Source: Candidatus Anaerostipes excrementavium (lineage in GTDB: Bacteria > Bacillota > Clostridia > Lachnospirales > Lachnospiraceae). Taken from it: a stretch of 64,000 bases of DNA. Where the stretch lies: contig DXEM01000005.1 of NCBI GenBank assembly GCA_019114985.1, forward strand, positions 36,790 to 100,789, in the 5' to 3' direction. The notes under the pieces were generated by a model, which saw nothing but the letters and a program-made list of their open reading frames with translations, ran no database searches and was not told where the DNA came from. A program made the translations under genes and the position numbers. This document shows positions 1-9,821 of the stretch, piece after piece; the first letter of the stretch is position 1; each line of letters begins with the position of its first letter.

Positions 1-418
1 CAATATCACCATTAGATAATTTGGTGTATATTTCATCTTGATTTCCGGTGAAGATATCAAATTTGATATGAGGATGCTGATCGGAAAAATCTTTGAGTAT
101 TCCCGGAAGATATGTAACGGCAAAACTAAAAAAGGATCCTATACGGACAGTTCCGTATTCTGACTTTGTCATTGCATCAGATAAGTGCGATAAATTTTCC
201 TGTGCACGCTTCATCATCTCCAATGACTGAATCACGTTTTGAGCGACTGGAAGCAGCTTTACCCCGGAATTTGTACGTTTAAAAAGAGGAAAGCCCATCT
301 CGGTCTCAAATGCTTTGATTGCCTGACTGACTGCAGATTGACTGTAATTTAAATTTTGTGCAGTTTTTGTAAAATTCTGAGTCTTACACACATCTAAAAT
401 AATATCATATTTGTTCAA
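1..418 (-). CDS. LysR family transcriptional regulator, 5' part only
   Basis: Translating the minus strand gives a typical LysR N-terminus: a winged helix-turn-helix (NLNYSQSAVSQAIKAFE) followed by the start of the substrate-binding domain (GTVRIGSFFSFAVTYLPG). The gene runs off the left edge, so its effector pocket is not visible. I place the start at the TTG at 418 because GAGGAT lies about 8 bases upstream. An in-frame ATG at 442 has no visible ribosome site and would add eight residues. It is divergent from the ornithine-cyclodeaminase/MFS pair, the usual arrangement for a LysR protein that controls its neighbour; that link is inferred. The family assignment is firm, the target is not. 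Confidence 0.85.
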   Translation of the reverse strand, partial: MNKYDIILDVCKTQNFTKTAQNLNYSQSAVSQAIKAFETEMGFPLFKRTNSGVKLLPVAQNVIQSLEMMKRAQENLSHLSDAMTKSEYGTVRIGSFFSFAVTYLPGILKDFSDQHPHIKFDIFTGNQDEIYTKLSNGDI

Positions 419-760
419 ATTGTTATATCCTCGATTCTGCATTTTTTAACAAATTAGTGTTATATTTATTATCTGAAAAAAGGCGAATGATGTCAAGAAT
501 AAAGTGGAAATACAGGAAAAGATGGCATATGAATAATGTCGGATATTAGAATACTTATGGCCAAAATAAGATTTAATGATTGCCAAACCTTTTAGTTTAA
601 GAGAAGTCATACATTGGTTCTGCTATAAGAAAAAACGGAAACGGCGATCAAGTATTGTTAGTTTATTAACAAAGAATTTGAGCTTATAATTCTTAATAAA
701 TCAAGCTTGATTAAAGTGATTTGGGAAAGCTTAGAATGTAGAAGAAAGGACATAGGAACT
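419..760. promoter_or_regulatory. Divergent intergenic region between LysR gene and ornithine-cyclodeaminase-family gene
   Basis: About 340 A+T-rich bases with no convincing gene. A TATAAT at 685-690 could be the -10 of the rightward operon, with only a weak TTTATT 17 bases further upstream. LysR-type operators would be expected here, but I cannot single out a T-N11-A box with confidence. Confidence 0.4.
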
Positions 761-1738
761 ATGAAGTTGTTTTCAGAAGAACAAGTAAAACAAGTTTTGA
801 ATATGAAAATGGTCATTTCAGCAATTAAAGAAGCATATATCGAATGCCAGCAAGGTAAATTGTATGCTGGAAAACGTATTTTTATGCCAATTAGAGGGGA
901 GGAAAATGTAGGACAATGGTTGGTTGCAAATTGTACAGATAAGCCGTTTTTTGGTTCAAAATTTTCATCAGTATTCCCGAAAAATATTAAAAAGGGACTG
1001 CCGAGTACACTTTCAAAAATCAGTCTGTATTCAGCGGAAACAGGAGATTTATTAGCTATTATAGATGCAAACTATTTGACTGCGATTAAAACAGGCGGCA
1101 GCGCGGCGGTAGCCACTGATTTGATGGCAAGGAAAGATGCTTCAAAACTGGCAGTTATAGGTACAGGATTACAAGCTTATTCACAGGTTTTAGCAATTCA
1201 GGAAGTGAGAAGTATATCAAAATTATACGTCTATGATTTGGATGCAGAACGTATCAATAATTTTTGCAAAATGATTGAGCCGGTAAGAAATCGTTCGTAT
1301 GAAATAATCGCGGCACCTTCTGCTGATAGTTGTGTTGCGGATGCGGATATAGTTTGTACATGTACAACGTCTTCGAAACCGGTTTTTCAGGGAGAGATGC
1401 TGCAGGAAGGAACTCATGTGAATGCAATCGGTTCTTTTACATCTTTTATGCAGGAGATTGATGAAGAAACAGTAATACGATCAGCTAAAATTATCACAGA
1501 GCATGTGGAAGGGGTATGGGAGGCTGCCGGAGATATTATTATCCCGTTTCAAAAAGGAATGATAACGAAGGATAAGGTGACAGGTACAGTTGGTGAAGTA
1601 TTGACAGGGAAAATATCCCGGAGAGAAAGCAATCAAGAAATTACGCTGTATGAAAGTGTTGGTTCAGGTGTATTGGACATTGCACTCTCGATTGAAGTAT
1701 ATAATAAATTAAGCAAAGAAAAAAAGGAGGAGAGATAG
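761..1738 (+). CDS. Ornithine cyclodeaminase / mu-crystallin family protein
   Basis: 325 residues, the usual length for this NAD(P)-dependent family, which includes ornithine cyclodeaminase, alanine dehydrogenase (Archaeoglobus type) and ketimine reductases. A Rossmann nucleotide site is visible at about residues 132-140 (IGTGLQAYS), preceded by the family segment TAIKTGGSAAVATDLMA. I chose ATG 761 rather than the longer reading frame from 707 because AGAAAGGA lies just upstream and the alignable family start is MKLFSEEQV. The next gene, an MFS transporter, begins 3 bases after the stop, so the two are co-transcribed. This suggests uptake or export of an amino or imino acid coupled to its oxidation, reduction or deamination. 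The exact substrate cannot be read from the sequence. Confidence 0.85.
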   Translation: MKLFSEEQVKQVLNMKMVISAIKEAYIECQQGKLYAGKRIFMPIRGEENVGQWLVANCTDKPFFGSKFSSVFPKNIKKGLPSTLSKISLYSAETGDLLAIIDANYLTAIKTGGSAAVATDLMARKDASKLAVIGTGLQAYSQVLAIQEVRSISKLYVYDLDAERINNFCKMIEPVRNRSYEIIAAPSADSCVADADIVCTCTTSSKPVFQGEMLQEGTHVNAIGSFTSFMQEIDEETVIRSAKIITEHVEGVWEAAGDIIIPFQKGMITKDKVTGTVGEVLTGKISRRESNQEITLYESVGSGVLDIALSIEVYNKLSKEKKEER

Positions 1739-1741
1739 AAT

Positions 1742-3040
1742 ATGGATTATAAAAATGCACCCCTTTCTAAAATACATAAATATGTTTTTCTATGTTTTAT
1801 ATTAGGACAGATTGCCTGCGGCTATGCATTGGGAATCGCAGGTACTGCGGTAACAGCAGCTATTGAGCCCTTAAAATTAAATAGTTTTTGGGTTGGCCTT
1901 TTGGGAGCAGGAACATTAATTGGATTAATGGGGAGTATTGTAATTGGGAATATTGCAGATAAAGCAGGCAGAAAACTCCTCTTTTATGTCGATATGATTT
2001 TGTTTACAGGAATTTCACTGCTGCAGTTTGTTGTGACAGAACCAGGATTATTGTTGGTGCTCCGAATTGGGTTGGGAATCACGATTGCAATTGATTACAC
2101 AGTTGGCAGCGCATTATTGACAGAGTGGTTTCCAAGAAAGCAGAGCGCAAGATTCCAAAGTTTGCTGATTATATTTTGGACAATTGGATTTGTCGCATCA
2201 TATTTTGTAGGAATATCAATTAATGGCTCTGGAGATAGTACTTGGAAATATATTTTTATTTCATCGGCTATACCGGGGCTTGTTACTGCCGTTGTAAGAT
2301 TGATTGTTAGAGTTCCAGAGTCACCAAGCTGGCTTGCAGCAGTAGGAAGGAAAGAAGAAGCTGATTGTCTGGTAAAACAATATTTAAGCAAAGAATATAT
2401 CGTAATGAACGTTGTGAAGGCAGAGGAAGTCGAAAAAGTGTCATGGACAGAACTGTTTGATAAGAAAAACAGAAGAAACACGATGGTAGGGGGACTTTTC
2501 TATGCGTGTCAGGTTTTTCCATACTTTGGCGTAAGCATATTCATTCCTATACTTGTCGAAAATATGAATATGACAAACCCGAATGCATCAGGAGCGATAT
2601 ATAATATTTTTGTAGGAATTGGTGCAGTGGCAGGTGTTATCCTGTTTGATAGAATATCCAGAAGAGCTTTTTTAATATCTACATTTTATATTTCTGCGAT
2701 TGCGGCATTGGGTATTGTTTTGGGACAGCATGCACCTATGGCATTTACAATGGTATGTTTTTCGGTGTTTGCAATCGGAATGTCAATTTCAGTTGTTGCA
2801 GAAAACCCATATCCCCCAGAATTATTTGATACACGACTGCGTGCGTCCGGTGTTGGTGCAGTAATTGCAATGAGCAGGATAGGTGCAGCGCTTGGTACAT
2901 TTTTGCTGCCAATTATCGTAGACAAAGCAGGAGTATATGTGACGCTGATTGTTTGTATGGCGATTTTGTTAGTGGGTGGTATTGTTTGCCAGTTCTATGC
3001 TCCGGAAACTTCTTTGAAATATCGGGCAGATGGAAAATAA
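1742..3040 (+). CDS. MFS transporter, metabolite:H+ symporter type
   Basis: 432 residues with about 12 hydrophobic segments. The MFS signature loop between helices 2 and 3 is present (GNIADKAGRKLLF, residues about 75-87), and PESPSWL follows helix 6 as in the sugar/metabolite porter subfamily (YdjK/NiaP/ShiA-like). It starts 3 bases after the ornithine-cyclodeaminase-family gene and ends before a strong terminator, so it is the second and last gene of the operon. The substrate is probably the compound handled by the upstream enzyme, which is inference. Confidence 0.85.
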   Translation: MDYKNAPLSKIHKYVFLCFILGQIACGYALGIAGTAVTAAIEPLKLNSFWVGLLGAGTLIGLMGSIVIGNIADKAGRKLLFYVDMILFTGISLLQFVVTEPGLLLVLRIGLGITIAIDYTVGSALLTEWFPRKQSARFQSLLIIFWTIGFVASYFVGISINGSGDSTWKYIFISSAIPGLVTAVVRLIVRVPESPSWLAAVGRKEEADCLVKQYLSKEYIVMNVVKAEEVEKVSWTELFDKKNRRNTMVGGLFYACQVFPYFGVSIFIPILVENMNMTNPNASGAIYNIFVGIGAVAGVILFDRISRRAFLISTFYISAIAALGIVLGQHAPMAFTMVCFSVFAIGMSISVVAENPYPPELFDTRLRASGVGAVIAMSRIGAALGTFLLPIIVDKAGVYVTLIVCMAILLVGGIVCQFYAPETSLKYRADGK

Positions 3041-3084
3041 ACAAAGGATTTTGCTGTGGAAGAACAGAAATATATAACTGAGAG

Positions 3085-3115
3085 AAGATGGTTGTTAGCC
3101 ATCTTTTTCTTTTTA
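3085..3115 (+). terminator. Rho-independent terminator
   Basis: AAGATGG (3085-3091) pairs with CCATCTT (3099-3105) across a short loop and is followed by a T-rich tract. It ends the ornithine-cyclodeaminase/MFS operon. Confidence 0.8.
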
Positions 3116-3226
3116 GGGGAATCATATTAGAGAAAAATCACAATGCTGTGATAAAGTTTCCTGCCTTTTTTGTTTTTGTTATAATGATAACAGAGAAAAC
3201 TGCAATAGAGGCATTGGAGGTATGGT

Positions 3227-3895
3227 ATGAAAAAGATTTTGATCGTTGAAGACGATCGAGAGTTAAATGAAGGAATTGCTTTTCATATAAAGAAGACAGG
3301 ATATCAGCCGATCCAGACATATGATTTAAGAACTGCCGGACTTATGTTTCGAGAAGAAAAACCGGACCTGATTTTATTGGATGTTTGTCTTCCGGATGGA
3401 GAAGGCTTTCAGTTTTGCCGGCAAATCAAGGCAAAGAAAGATATCCCTATTTTATTTATTACGGCACGCGATTTAGAGGAAGATGCGCTGAAAGGATACG
3501 AATATGGTGCAGATGATTATGTTATAAAACCGTTCTCTGTGCGAGTCTTGATGAAGAAAATAGATGTCGTTCTTCAAAAAAGTCCAAGAAAGGAATCAGA
3601 AGTTTTTGATGACGGTTTTTTATCCATTGATTTTCCTGCAATGAAAGTGAAAGTAAAGGGGGAGGAATGTTCCATTACTCCGACTGAATTTAAACTGCTG
3701 CGTACGATGATAGAAAATAGAGGACAGCTCATGACATATAACGTGCTGCTGGATCGTTTGTGGGATTCCAATGGACAGTTTGTGGATAAACATGCCCTCG
3801 CTGTCAATATCAACCGTCTGCGAAAGAAGATCGAAGATGAAGAACATAAATATATTACTAACGTGTATGGGATGGGATATCAATGGGTGAAATGA
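3227..3895 (+). CDS. OmpR/PhoB family response regulator
   Basis: 222 residues: a receiver domain with the acidic pair ED at residues 9-10 and phospho-acceptor Asp52 (LILLDVCLPDGEG), the conserved Thr/Lys region (FITARD, IKPFS), then a winged-helix DNA-binding domain ending in TNVYGMGYQWVK. It overlaps the downstream histidine kinase by 13 bases, which implies translational coupling. It sits before an ATPase/FtsX-permease pair, as in BceRS/VraRS-like systems that sense cell-envelope peptides. A TATAAT at 3180-3185 is a plausible -10. Confidence 0.9.
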   Translation: MKKILIVEDDRELNEGIAFHIKKTGYQPIQTYDLRTAGLMFREEKPDLILLDVCLPDGEGFQFCRQIKAKKDIPILFITARDLEEDALKGYEYGADDYVIKPFSVRVLMKKIDVVLQKSPRKESEVFDDGFLSIDFPAMKVKVKGEECSITPTEFKLLRTMIENRGQLMTYNVLLDRLWDSNGQFVDKHALAVNINRLRKKIEDEEHKYITNVYGMGYQWVK

Positions 3896-4809
3896 TCGTA
3901 ATCATAGTTCTTTTAGCCGCTCTATGCATAATAAGCAGCAAGTTCTATTTTTTAAAAAAAGATGTGTATGATTTTGGGAGATATTTGGATGAATGTCTGG
4001 ATCAAATGATTTCCGGGAAAGAAATGCGGCAGATGGAGGAAGCGGAAGAATCCATGTGGGGGAAGACATATGATAAATTAAAAAAACTGGATTATATCTG
4101 GAAAAAACAACGCAAAAAAAGTATCGATGACAAAAGAAAAATGAAAGAATTGATTTCTGATATTTCTCATCAGACGAGAACCCCGGCGGCTAATATGAAA
4201 TTATATTTGGAAATTCTTAAACAGGAAGATCTAACCCAGGAAGAGCGAACTTATTATTTGGAAAAACTGGAAATGCAGGAAGAAAAACTGGAATTTTTTA
4301 TGGAAAGTCTTGTGAAAATGTCGCGTTTGGAATCAGAGGTTTTAACGCTTCATATGGATGATCGTGCGGTCAGTGTGACACTTGGAAAGGCCGTTGCGGC
4401 GATTGTTCCAAAAGCGCAAAAAAAGCAGATCTCAATCTATGTCGACTGTGAGGAATTCATTCGACTGTATCATGATGCAAAATGGACAGAAGAAGCTATT
4501 TTTAATTTGTTAGACAATGCGGTAAAGTATACAGAACCGAAAGGAAAGATTCGAATTTCTGTGAAAGAACAGGAAATTTATACAAAGATCAGTGTTTGTG
4601 ACACAGGAAAAGGAATCGAGCAAAGCCGTCAGGCAGAAATCTTCCAAAGATTTTACCGAGAGCCGGAGGTCTATCAGGAGGAAGGGATCGGAATCGGGCT
4701 GTATCTGGCAAGAAAGATCATTACGATGCAGAATGGATACATGGAGGTACACTCGGAGCCTGGGAAAGGATCAGAATTTCAGATTTATCTGCCAAGGGAG
4801 GAATTGTAA
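3883..4809 (+). CDS. Sensor histidine kinase, intramembrane-sensing (Bce-like)
   Basis: 308 residues. Only one clear membrane segment (residues about 4-22) and no extracellular sensor domain; a charged coiled linker follows. The H-box is SHQTRTP with His96. HATPase_c motifs follow: N-box FNLLDNAVKYTEP, then DTGKGI and GIGLYLARKI. The SHQxxTP form and the adjacent ABC transporter match clostridial kinases whose signal comes from the transporter itself. It is cotranscribed with the response regulator (13-base overlap). Confidence 0.9.
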   Translation: MGEMIVIIVLLAALCIISSKFYFLKKDVYDFGRYLDECLDQMISGKEMRQMEEAEESMWGKTYDKLKKLDYIWKKQRKKSIDDKRKMKELISDISHQTRTPAANMKLYLEILKQEDLTQEERTYYLEKLEMQEEKLEFFMESLVKMSRLESEVLTLHMDDRAVSVTLGKAVAAIVPKAQKKQISIYVDCEEFIRLYHDAKWTEEAIFNLLDNAVKYTEPKGKIRISVKEQEIYTKISVCDTGKGIEQSRQAEIFQRFYREPEVYQEEGIGIGLYLARKIITMQNGYMEVHSEPGKGSEFQIYLPREEL

Positions 4810-4892
4810 CAGAATCGTGATCATTGGAAAATGAGACTATTTTGAGAGAATTGGCTGTTATGCTTGTAATATGAAAGAAAGGAGAAAAGAAG

Positions 4893-5567
4893 ATGAAACA
4901 GTGGATGGTAAAAACAGAAAATCTAAAAAAATATTACAAGCTGGGCAATCATACGGTAAAGGCTTTGGATGGAGTCAATTTTTTAGCAGAAGACGGAGAA
5001 TTTGTTTCCATCATCGGAAAATCCGGCAGCGGCAAAAGTACACTCCTTCATTTGATTGGGGGATTGGATACGCCTACGGAAGGGAAGGTATGGATCGGCG
5101 GAAGAGAGCTTTCCGGAATTCATCGGGAAAAACTTGCAGTATTTCGCAGAAGAAATATTGGATTTATTTTTCAAAATTATAATTTAGTCCCGGATTTAAA
5201 TGTTTATGAAAATATTATCCTGCCTTCGGAACTTGACGGAGCGCCTGTAGACGAAGATTTGGTGGAGGAAGTTCTGTGTTGCTTAAAACTGCAGGATAAA
5301 AGAGAAGCGATGCCCAATACGCTGTCCGGCGGACAGCAGCAAAGAGCGGCAATCGCCAGAGCGCTTGTGATGAAGCCATTGCTTGTCTTGGCAGACGAGC
5401 CAACCGGAAATTTGGATACGGAGACGAGTCATGATGTCATTGGTTTGTTAAAAACAATGGCGAAACGGTTTCAGCAGACATTGGTTGTTATTACTCATGA
5501 TCAGGATATTGCCCAGATGGCGGATCGGATCATTCATATGCGGGATGGGAAAATCGGAAAGGGGTGA
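4893..5567 (+). CDS. ABC transporter ATP-binding protein (MacB/BceA/LolD type)
   Basis: 224 residues with all ABC motifs: Walker A GKSGSGKST (about 42-50), Q-loop FQNYNLVPDL, signature LSGGQQQRAAIARA, Walker B LVLADEPTGNLD and switch His (VVITHD). Its 3' end overlaps the start of the permease by 4 bases. This is the ATPase of a type VII-like ABC system that works with a large FtsX permease, usually conferring resistance to bacitracin, lantibiotics or other peptides. That function is inferred from family and context. Confidence 0.92.
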   Translation: MKQWMVKTENLKKYYKLGNHTVKALDGVNFLAEDGEFVSIIGKSGSGKSTLLHLIGGLDTPTEGKVWIGGRELSGIHREKLAVFRRRNIGFIFQNYNLVPDLNVYENIILPSELDGAPVDEDLVEEVLCCLKLQDKREAMPNTLSGGQQQRAAIARALVMKPLLVLADEPTGNLDTETSHDVIGLLKTMAKRFQQTLVVITHDQDIAQMADRIIHMRDGKIGKG

Positions 5568-8062
5568 TGGCCATGAAGAAATATAATGATAAAATCTTAT
5601 GGAAAATGGCAGTTCGCTCCCTGCAGCATGATAAATCCCGTACACGAACGATTCTGTTGGCGATTATATTATCTGTCTTCTTAGTATTTACGATTTTAAC
5701 GGTAGGCAGTACCTATTGGAAAATGGAAAAATTACAGACGATACGACAGCACGGGGCGAAATTCGATGCGGTTTTGATGGGTGGAGTCACACAAAAACAG
5801 CGGGAAATCTGTAAAAAGGATGCAGGTATTGCAACGATCGGATTTCAGGCTTACAGTGGGTATTCGGAAGCGACGGAAAAAGATGATACACTTCACAGTG
5901 GTCTGATCTGGTGTGACGAAGTCTTTTGGGAACAGCAAATGGCGCCTGCAAGGGAGTGGGTGAAAGGAAGCTACCCTCAAAAAGAAAAGGAACTGATGGT
6001 TACCCAAACAGCGTTGGAGGACTGCGGAATGGGGGATTTGACAGTCGGGGATTCCTTTGAATTGACATACGGAGATAAGAAAGGGCTCCATACGAAGACC
6101 TTTACCATATCCGGTATCTGGGATGGTTATGGAGATCGGCAAGTATTCTTTGTATCAGAAAAGTTTTTTGAAAATTCCGGATATTCCATGGATCAGACAC
6201 GGTCCGGAAGCATGTATCTGGATTTTCGGCAAAGCTATTTAAGCGATGAGGAACAGCAGAAATTTCTCAATCGATTAGAACTGGGAGAACAGCAGTATCT
6301 TCAATTTAACCAGGAAATGAGCAATTCCATTGAAATCATGATTGGAGCAGCCGGATTGATTATTGCAATTTGTCTGAGCGCCTATCTTTTCATATACAAT
6401 ATTCTTAGTCTTTCCTTGTCTTCCAATATCAGATATTATGGTCTTTTAGAGACGATTGGCATGACTGGTTCGCAGATCAGAAAATGTCTCAAACGGCAAA
6501 TGGTGTTATTGGCTAGCGCAGGGATTGCAATTGGAATGATATTAGGAGTCATCGTTTCTTTCCGTCTGGTTCCTTTTATTGTAACGGCTCTCGGAATTCA
6601 TCAAGATGATGTCCATGTCGTATTTCATTTGGCTGTGTTTCTGCTGGCGGCAGGGATCGCCTGCGCAACGATTTTTATCGGAAACCGGCATGCAATGAAA
6701 ACGGCGGGATCTGTGTCACCGGTAGAAGCGCTTTCTTATCGAGGCATTTCCGGGAAACAGCGGTCACATAAGACAAGAAAAGGCCATGTCCTTTGGAGAA
6801 TGGCAGCAGAGCAGCTAAGAAAAGACACCAAAAAATCGATTATCGTCGTTTTGTCTCTTGCAGCTAGCTTTAGCATATTTGTTTGCCTGATTACGCTGAT
6901 TCAAAGTCATGGTGCAAGAACGGTTTACACAAACTACATGAATCAGGATCTCATCATACAAAATGATACGCTGTTAAAGGAGAAAGAATCTGACTGGAAA
7001 CAAATCATGGATGAAGATTTCCTGGATTCCATCCGGGAAATACCCGGCGTAGAAAACGCTGTTTCCTTATCCACTGCGAATATAATCGTTCCGTGGGACG
7101 GGGATCTTACAAAAACATGGATGACAAAATTTTACGAAAAATGGATGGAGAATCCTTTTGGGGAAGAAGAACAAAAAGAATACCAGCAGCATCCGGAACA
7201 TTTTCCGTCGGTTCTCTATGGAATCAGTCACAAAGAATTTGACTACTTGAATAAGACGCTGGAAGAAAAAATCTCATGGAAAGATTTTAAAAATGGGAAA
7301 GTATGTCTTTTGTATACCAGCGGAATGACATTGGAGGAGAAGGATTTTATAGGGAAAACCGTCGCATACAGCGAAGATCGAGAAGAAAAATCCATGGAGA
7401 AAATGAAAATAGGAGGATTGATCCAGGAAGAATATTATGCTTCCGGCAGAGGAGAAGGTCTGGTTCTTCTGACCAGTCAGAAGCATATGGAAAAGGTCTT
7501 AAATTCCTTTTTGTTTCGAATCGGCGTAACTTATCAGGAACCATATGATCAGGAAACAGAAGAAAAGATTCTGCGGCAGATGGAAGAGACTCCCGGATAT
7601 CAAGATTTTTCTTATGAATCAAAGATCGAGGATATGGAGGAAGCAAAAAGAGCACAAGGCAATATGATGGGAGTAGGAATTGGCTTGACCATCATTCTCG
7701 CCTGGATCGGTATCATGAATTATATTAATACGGTATCAGGAAATATTTCCAGCCGTCAAACGGATTTGGCGATTTTGGAAGGAATCGGCATGACCAGGAG
7801 GCAGATAAAAGGAATGCTGATAAGAGAAGGACTTTTGTACAGTCTGGGATCCTGGGGAATAACGGCAACGATCGGTATGGGAGCAACCTACTTGATTTAT
7901 CAGAAGATGAACAGCAATCAAATCCAATTTGAGATTCCATGGCCTTGGATTCTCGGAATGGCAGGAACGATCTTGATTATGTGTGTACTGGTTCCGCTTT
8001 TTTTCTATCATATAATCGGCAAAAGAAAGAGTTTGATCGACAGAATCCGCGAAATACAATAA
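5564..8062 (+). CDS. FtsX-like ABC permease, 8 membrane segments (BceB/YknZ-like)
   Basis: 832 residues. Membrane helices appear at about 27-50, 258-283, 311-331, 350-372, 423-445, 702-722, 757-780 and 793-818. Two large extracytoplasmic regions lie between helices 1-2 and 5-6. The repeat LLETIGMTGSQIRKC / ILEGIGMTRRQIKGM marks two FtsX domains. This is the two-domain MacB-type layout rather than the 10-helix BceB. It ends just before a strong terminator, closing the regulator-kinase-ATPase-permease operon. It probably removes or senses an antimicrobial peptide at the membrane; the ligand is unknown. Confidence 0.85.
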   Translation: MMAMKKYNDKILWKMAVRSLQHDKSRTRTILLAIILSVFLVFTILTVGSTYWKMEKLQTIRQHGAKFDAVLMGGVTQKQREICKKDAGIATIGFQAYSGYSEATEKDDTLHSGLIWCDEVFWEQQMAPAREWVKGSYPQKEKELMVTQTALEDCGMGDLTVGDSFELTYGDKKGLHTKTFTISGIWDGYGDRQVFFVSEKFFENSGYSMDQTRSGSMYLDFRQSYLSDEEQQKFLNRLELGEQQYLQFNQEMSNSIEIMIGAAGLIIAICLSAYLFIYNILSLSLSSNIRYYGLLETIGMTGSQIRKCLKRQMVLLASAGIAIGMILGVIVSFRLVPFIVTALGIHQDDVHVVFHLAVFLLAAGIACATIFIGNRHAMKTAGSVSPVEALSYRGISGKQRSHKTRKGHVLWRMAAEQLRKDTKKSIIVVLSLAASFSIFVCLITLIQSHGARTVYTNYMNQDLIIQNDTLLKEKESDWKQIMDEDFLDSIREIPGVENAVSLSTANIIVPWDGDLTKTWMTKFYEKWMENPFGEEEQKEYQQHPEHFPSVLYGISHKEFDYLNKTLEEKISWKDFKNGKVCLLYTSGMTLEEKDFIGKTVAYSEDREEKSMEKMKIGGLIQEEYYASGRGEGLVLLTSQKHMEKVLNSFLFRIGVTYQEPYDQETEEKILRQMEETPGYQDFSYESKIEDMEEAKRAQGNMMGVGIGLTIILAWIGIMNYINTVSGNISSRQTDLAILEGIGMTRRQIKGMLIREGLLYSLGSWGITATIGMGATYLIYQKMNSNQIQFEIPWPWILGMAGTILIMCVLVPLFFYHIIGKRKSLIDRIREIQ

Positions 8063-8082
8063 ATTCATTTTAATGAGAATGG

Positions 8083-8121
8083 GGAACAAGTCTTTTTCGT
8101 ATATGACTTGTTCCTTTTTTT
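8083..8121 (+). terminator. Rho-independent terminator
   Basis: A perfect 10-bp stem (GGAACAAGTC at 8083-8092, GACTTGTTCC at 8105-8114) followed by seven T. It ends the two-component/ABC operon. Confidence 0.9.
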
Positions 8122-8136
8122 CAGATACGCTATACT
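8108..8136 (+). promoter_or_regulatory. Promoter of the FAD oxidoreductase gene
   Basis: TTGTTC (8108-8113), a 17-bp spacer and TATACT (8131-8136). The -35 box lies inside the 3' arm of the preceding terminator. Confidence 0.6.
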
Positions 8137-8190
8137 GTTAAGTGAAACTTTTGGAAAGGATAAGAATATTTTCTTTTAAGATAGAAGAAC

Positions 8191-9765
8191 ATGATCAGAA
8201 TCAATCAGTTAAAACTGCCCGTGGATCACAGCCCGGAGCAGCTTGAGAACAAAATAAAGAAGAACTTGCGGGGAGCATCCATAAAGACCTGGAAGATTAC
8301 GAAAAAATCCATCGACGCCAGGAAGAAGGATCAGCTTTGTTATGTGTATGCCATTGATGTGGAGTTGGAACAGGAGAATCGATTTTTAAAGAAAAATAAA
8401 AATCGAAATATCCAAAAGATCGAGCTTCCACAGTACCGGTTTCCGGAAGTCAAAGGAACATGGGAACATCCGCCGGTAGTGATCGGCATGGGACCTGCGG
8501 GACTGTTCGCAGCGCTGATGCTTGCCAGGAGAGGTCTAAAGCCTCTTTTGCTGGAGAGGGGAAAAGATGTCACAGAGCGTATGAAGGATGTAGAACGTTT
8601 CTGGGAGACCGGCGTACTGAATCCGGAATCCAATGTTCAGTTTGGAGAGGGAGGAGCCGGAACTTTTTCCGATGGAAAGTTAAATACATTAGTGAAAGAT
8701 AAGTTTGGGAGAAATCGTTTTGTCCTGGAAACGTTTGTAGAATTTGGAGCGCCGGAGGAGGTTTTATATGAAAGCAAGCCTCATATTGGGACCGATTTAT
8801 TAAGAGATGTAGTTGCCAATATGCGGAAAGAGATTCTGCGTCTTGGAGGTACGGTTCGTTTTGAGGCGAAAGTGACAGATCTGATCGTAGAAGAAGGACG
8901 CCTGCAGGGACTGATCATCAATGGAGTGGAAAAGGTGGCTTGTGAAAAAGCGATCCTCGCTCCCGGTCACAGCGCCAGAGATACTTTTTCCATGCTTTGC
9001 AATAAGCATCATGTCTCCATGGAGGCGAAAGCATTTGCGATGGGGGTACGGGTTGAGCACCCAAGAGAGATGATCGATCGGTCTCAATATGGGGAAAAAG
9101 CCGATCAATATCATCTGCCGACAGCTTCCTATAAGCTGACCTATCATGCCCAAAATGGACGGAGCGTGTACTCTTTCTGCATGTGTCCGGGAGGATATGT
9201 GGTGAATGCTTCATCTGAGGAAGGAAAGCTTACCGTAAATGGCATGAGCAATCATGATCGAATGGGGAAAAACTCTAATAGTGCGATTATTGTCAGCGTA
9301 GGACCGGAAGATTTTGGAAGGAAAGAGCCTCTTGCCGGGGTTGCTTTTCAGCAAAAATGGGAAGAAAAAGCGTTCCGGGAGGGAAATGGAAAGATACCGG
9401 TACAGCTTCTTCGGGATTTTCGCAGCAAAACAGTATCGAAAGAATATGGAGAGATAAGGTCCAACACAAAAGGGGAGACAACATTCGGCAATCTAAGAAA
9501 TTGTTTGCCTGAGGAAGTCAGTGATTCCATTTGTGAGGGAATGGAAGCGTTTGAGCGAAAGATCAAAGGCTTTAACCGGCCGGATACGATTTTATGTGGG
9601 ATTGAGGCAAGGACTTCATCTCCGGTGCGGATTTTGAGAGACCGGCAATTGGAAAGCAGCATTCGCGGATTATATCCCTGCGGGGAAGGAGCAGGATATG
9701 CCGGCGGGATCACATCGGCGGCAATGGATGGAATAAAGGTTGCAGAAGCGCTGGTTACCATGTAA
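8191..9765 (+). CDS. NAD(P)/FAD-dependent oxidoreductase (COG2509-type FAD-dependent dehydrogenase)
   Basis: 524 residues. An N-terminal segment of about 95 residues precedes the dinucleotide-binding motif GMGPAGLFAALM (about 99-110), followed by LLERGKDVTERM. FGEGGAGTFSDGKLNT contacts FAD in this family, and GEGAGYAGGITSAAMDGIKVAEAL near the C-terminus completes the FAD fold; the motifs are quoted piecewise. The length is usual for the family in Clostridia. The physiological substrate is not known. It has its own promoter and stands 56 bases upstream of proB, so partial read-through into proline synthesis is possible. Confidence 0.85.
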   Translation: MIRINQLKLPVDHSPEQLENKIKKNLRGASIKTWKITKKSIDARKKDQLCYVYAIDVELEQENRFLKKNKNRNIQKIELPQYRFPEVKGTWEHPPVVIGMGPAGLFAALMLARRGLKPLLLERGKDVTERMKDVERFWETGVLNPESNVQFGEGGAGTFSDGKLNTLVKDKFGRNRFVLETFVEFGAPEEVLYESKPHIGTDLLRDVVANMRKEILRLGGTVRFEAKVTDLIVEEGRLQGLIINGVEKVACEKAILAPGHSARDTFSMLCNKHHVSMEAKAFAMGVRVEHPREMIDRSQYGEKADQYHLPTASYKLTYHAQNGRSVYSFCMCPGGYVVNASSEEGKLTVNGMSNHDRMGKNSNSAIIVSVGPEDFGRKEPLAGVAFQQKWEEKAFREGNGKIPVQLLRDFRSKTVSKEYGEIRSNTKGETTFGNLRNCLPEEVSDSICEGMEAFERKIKGFNRPDTILCGIEARTSSPVRILRDRQLESSIRGLYPCGEGAGYAGGITSAAMDGIKVAEALVTM

Positions 9766-9821
9766 AATATTAGAATCAGAAAGAATCAGGACTTGGGAAA
9801 AGTCATGAAAAGGAGATAAGG

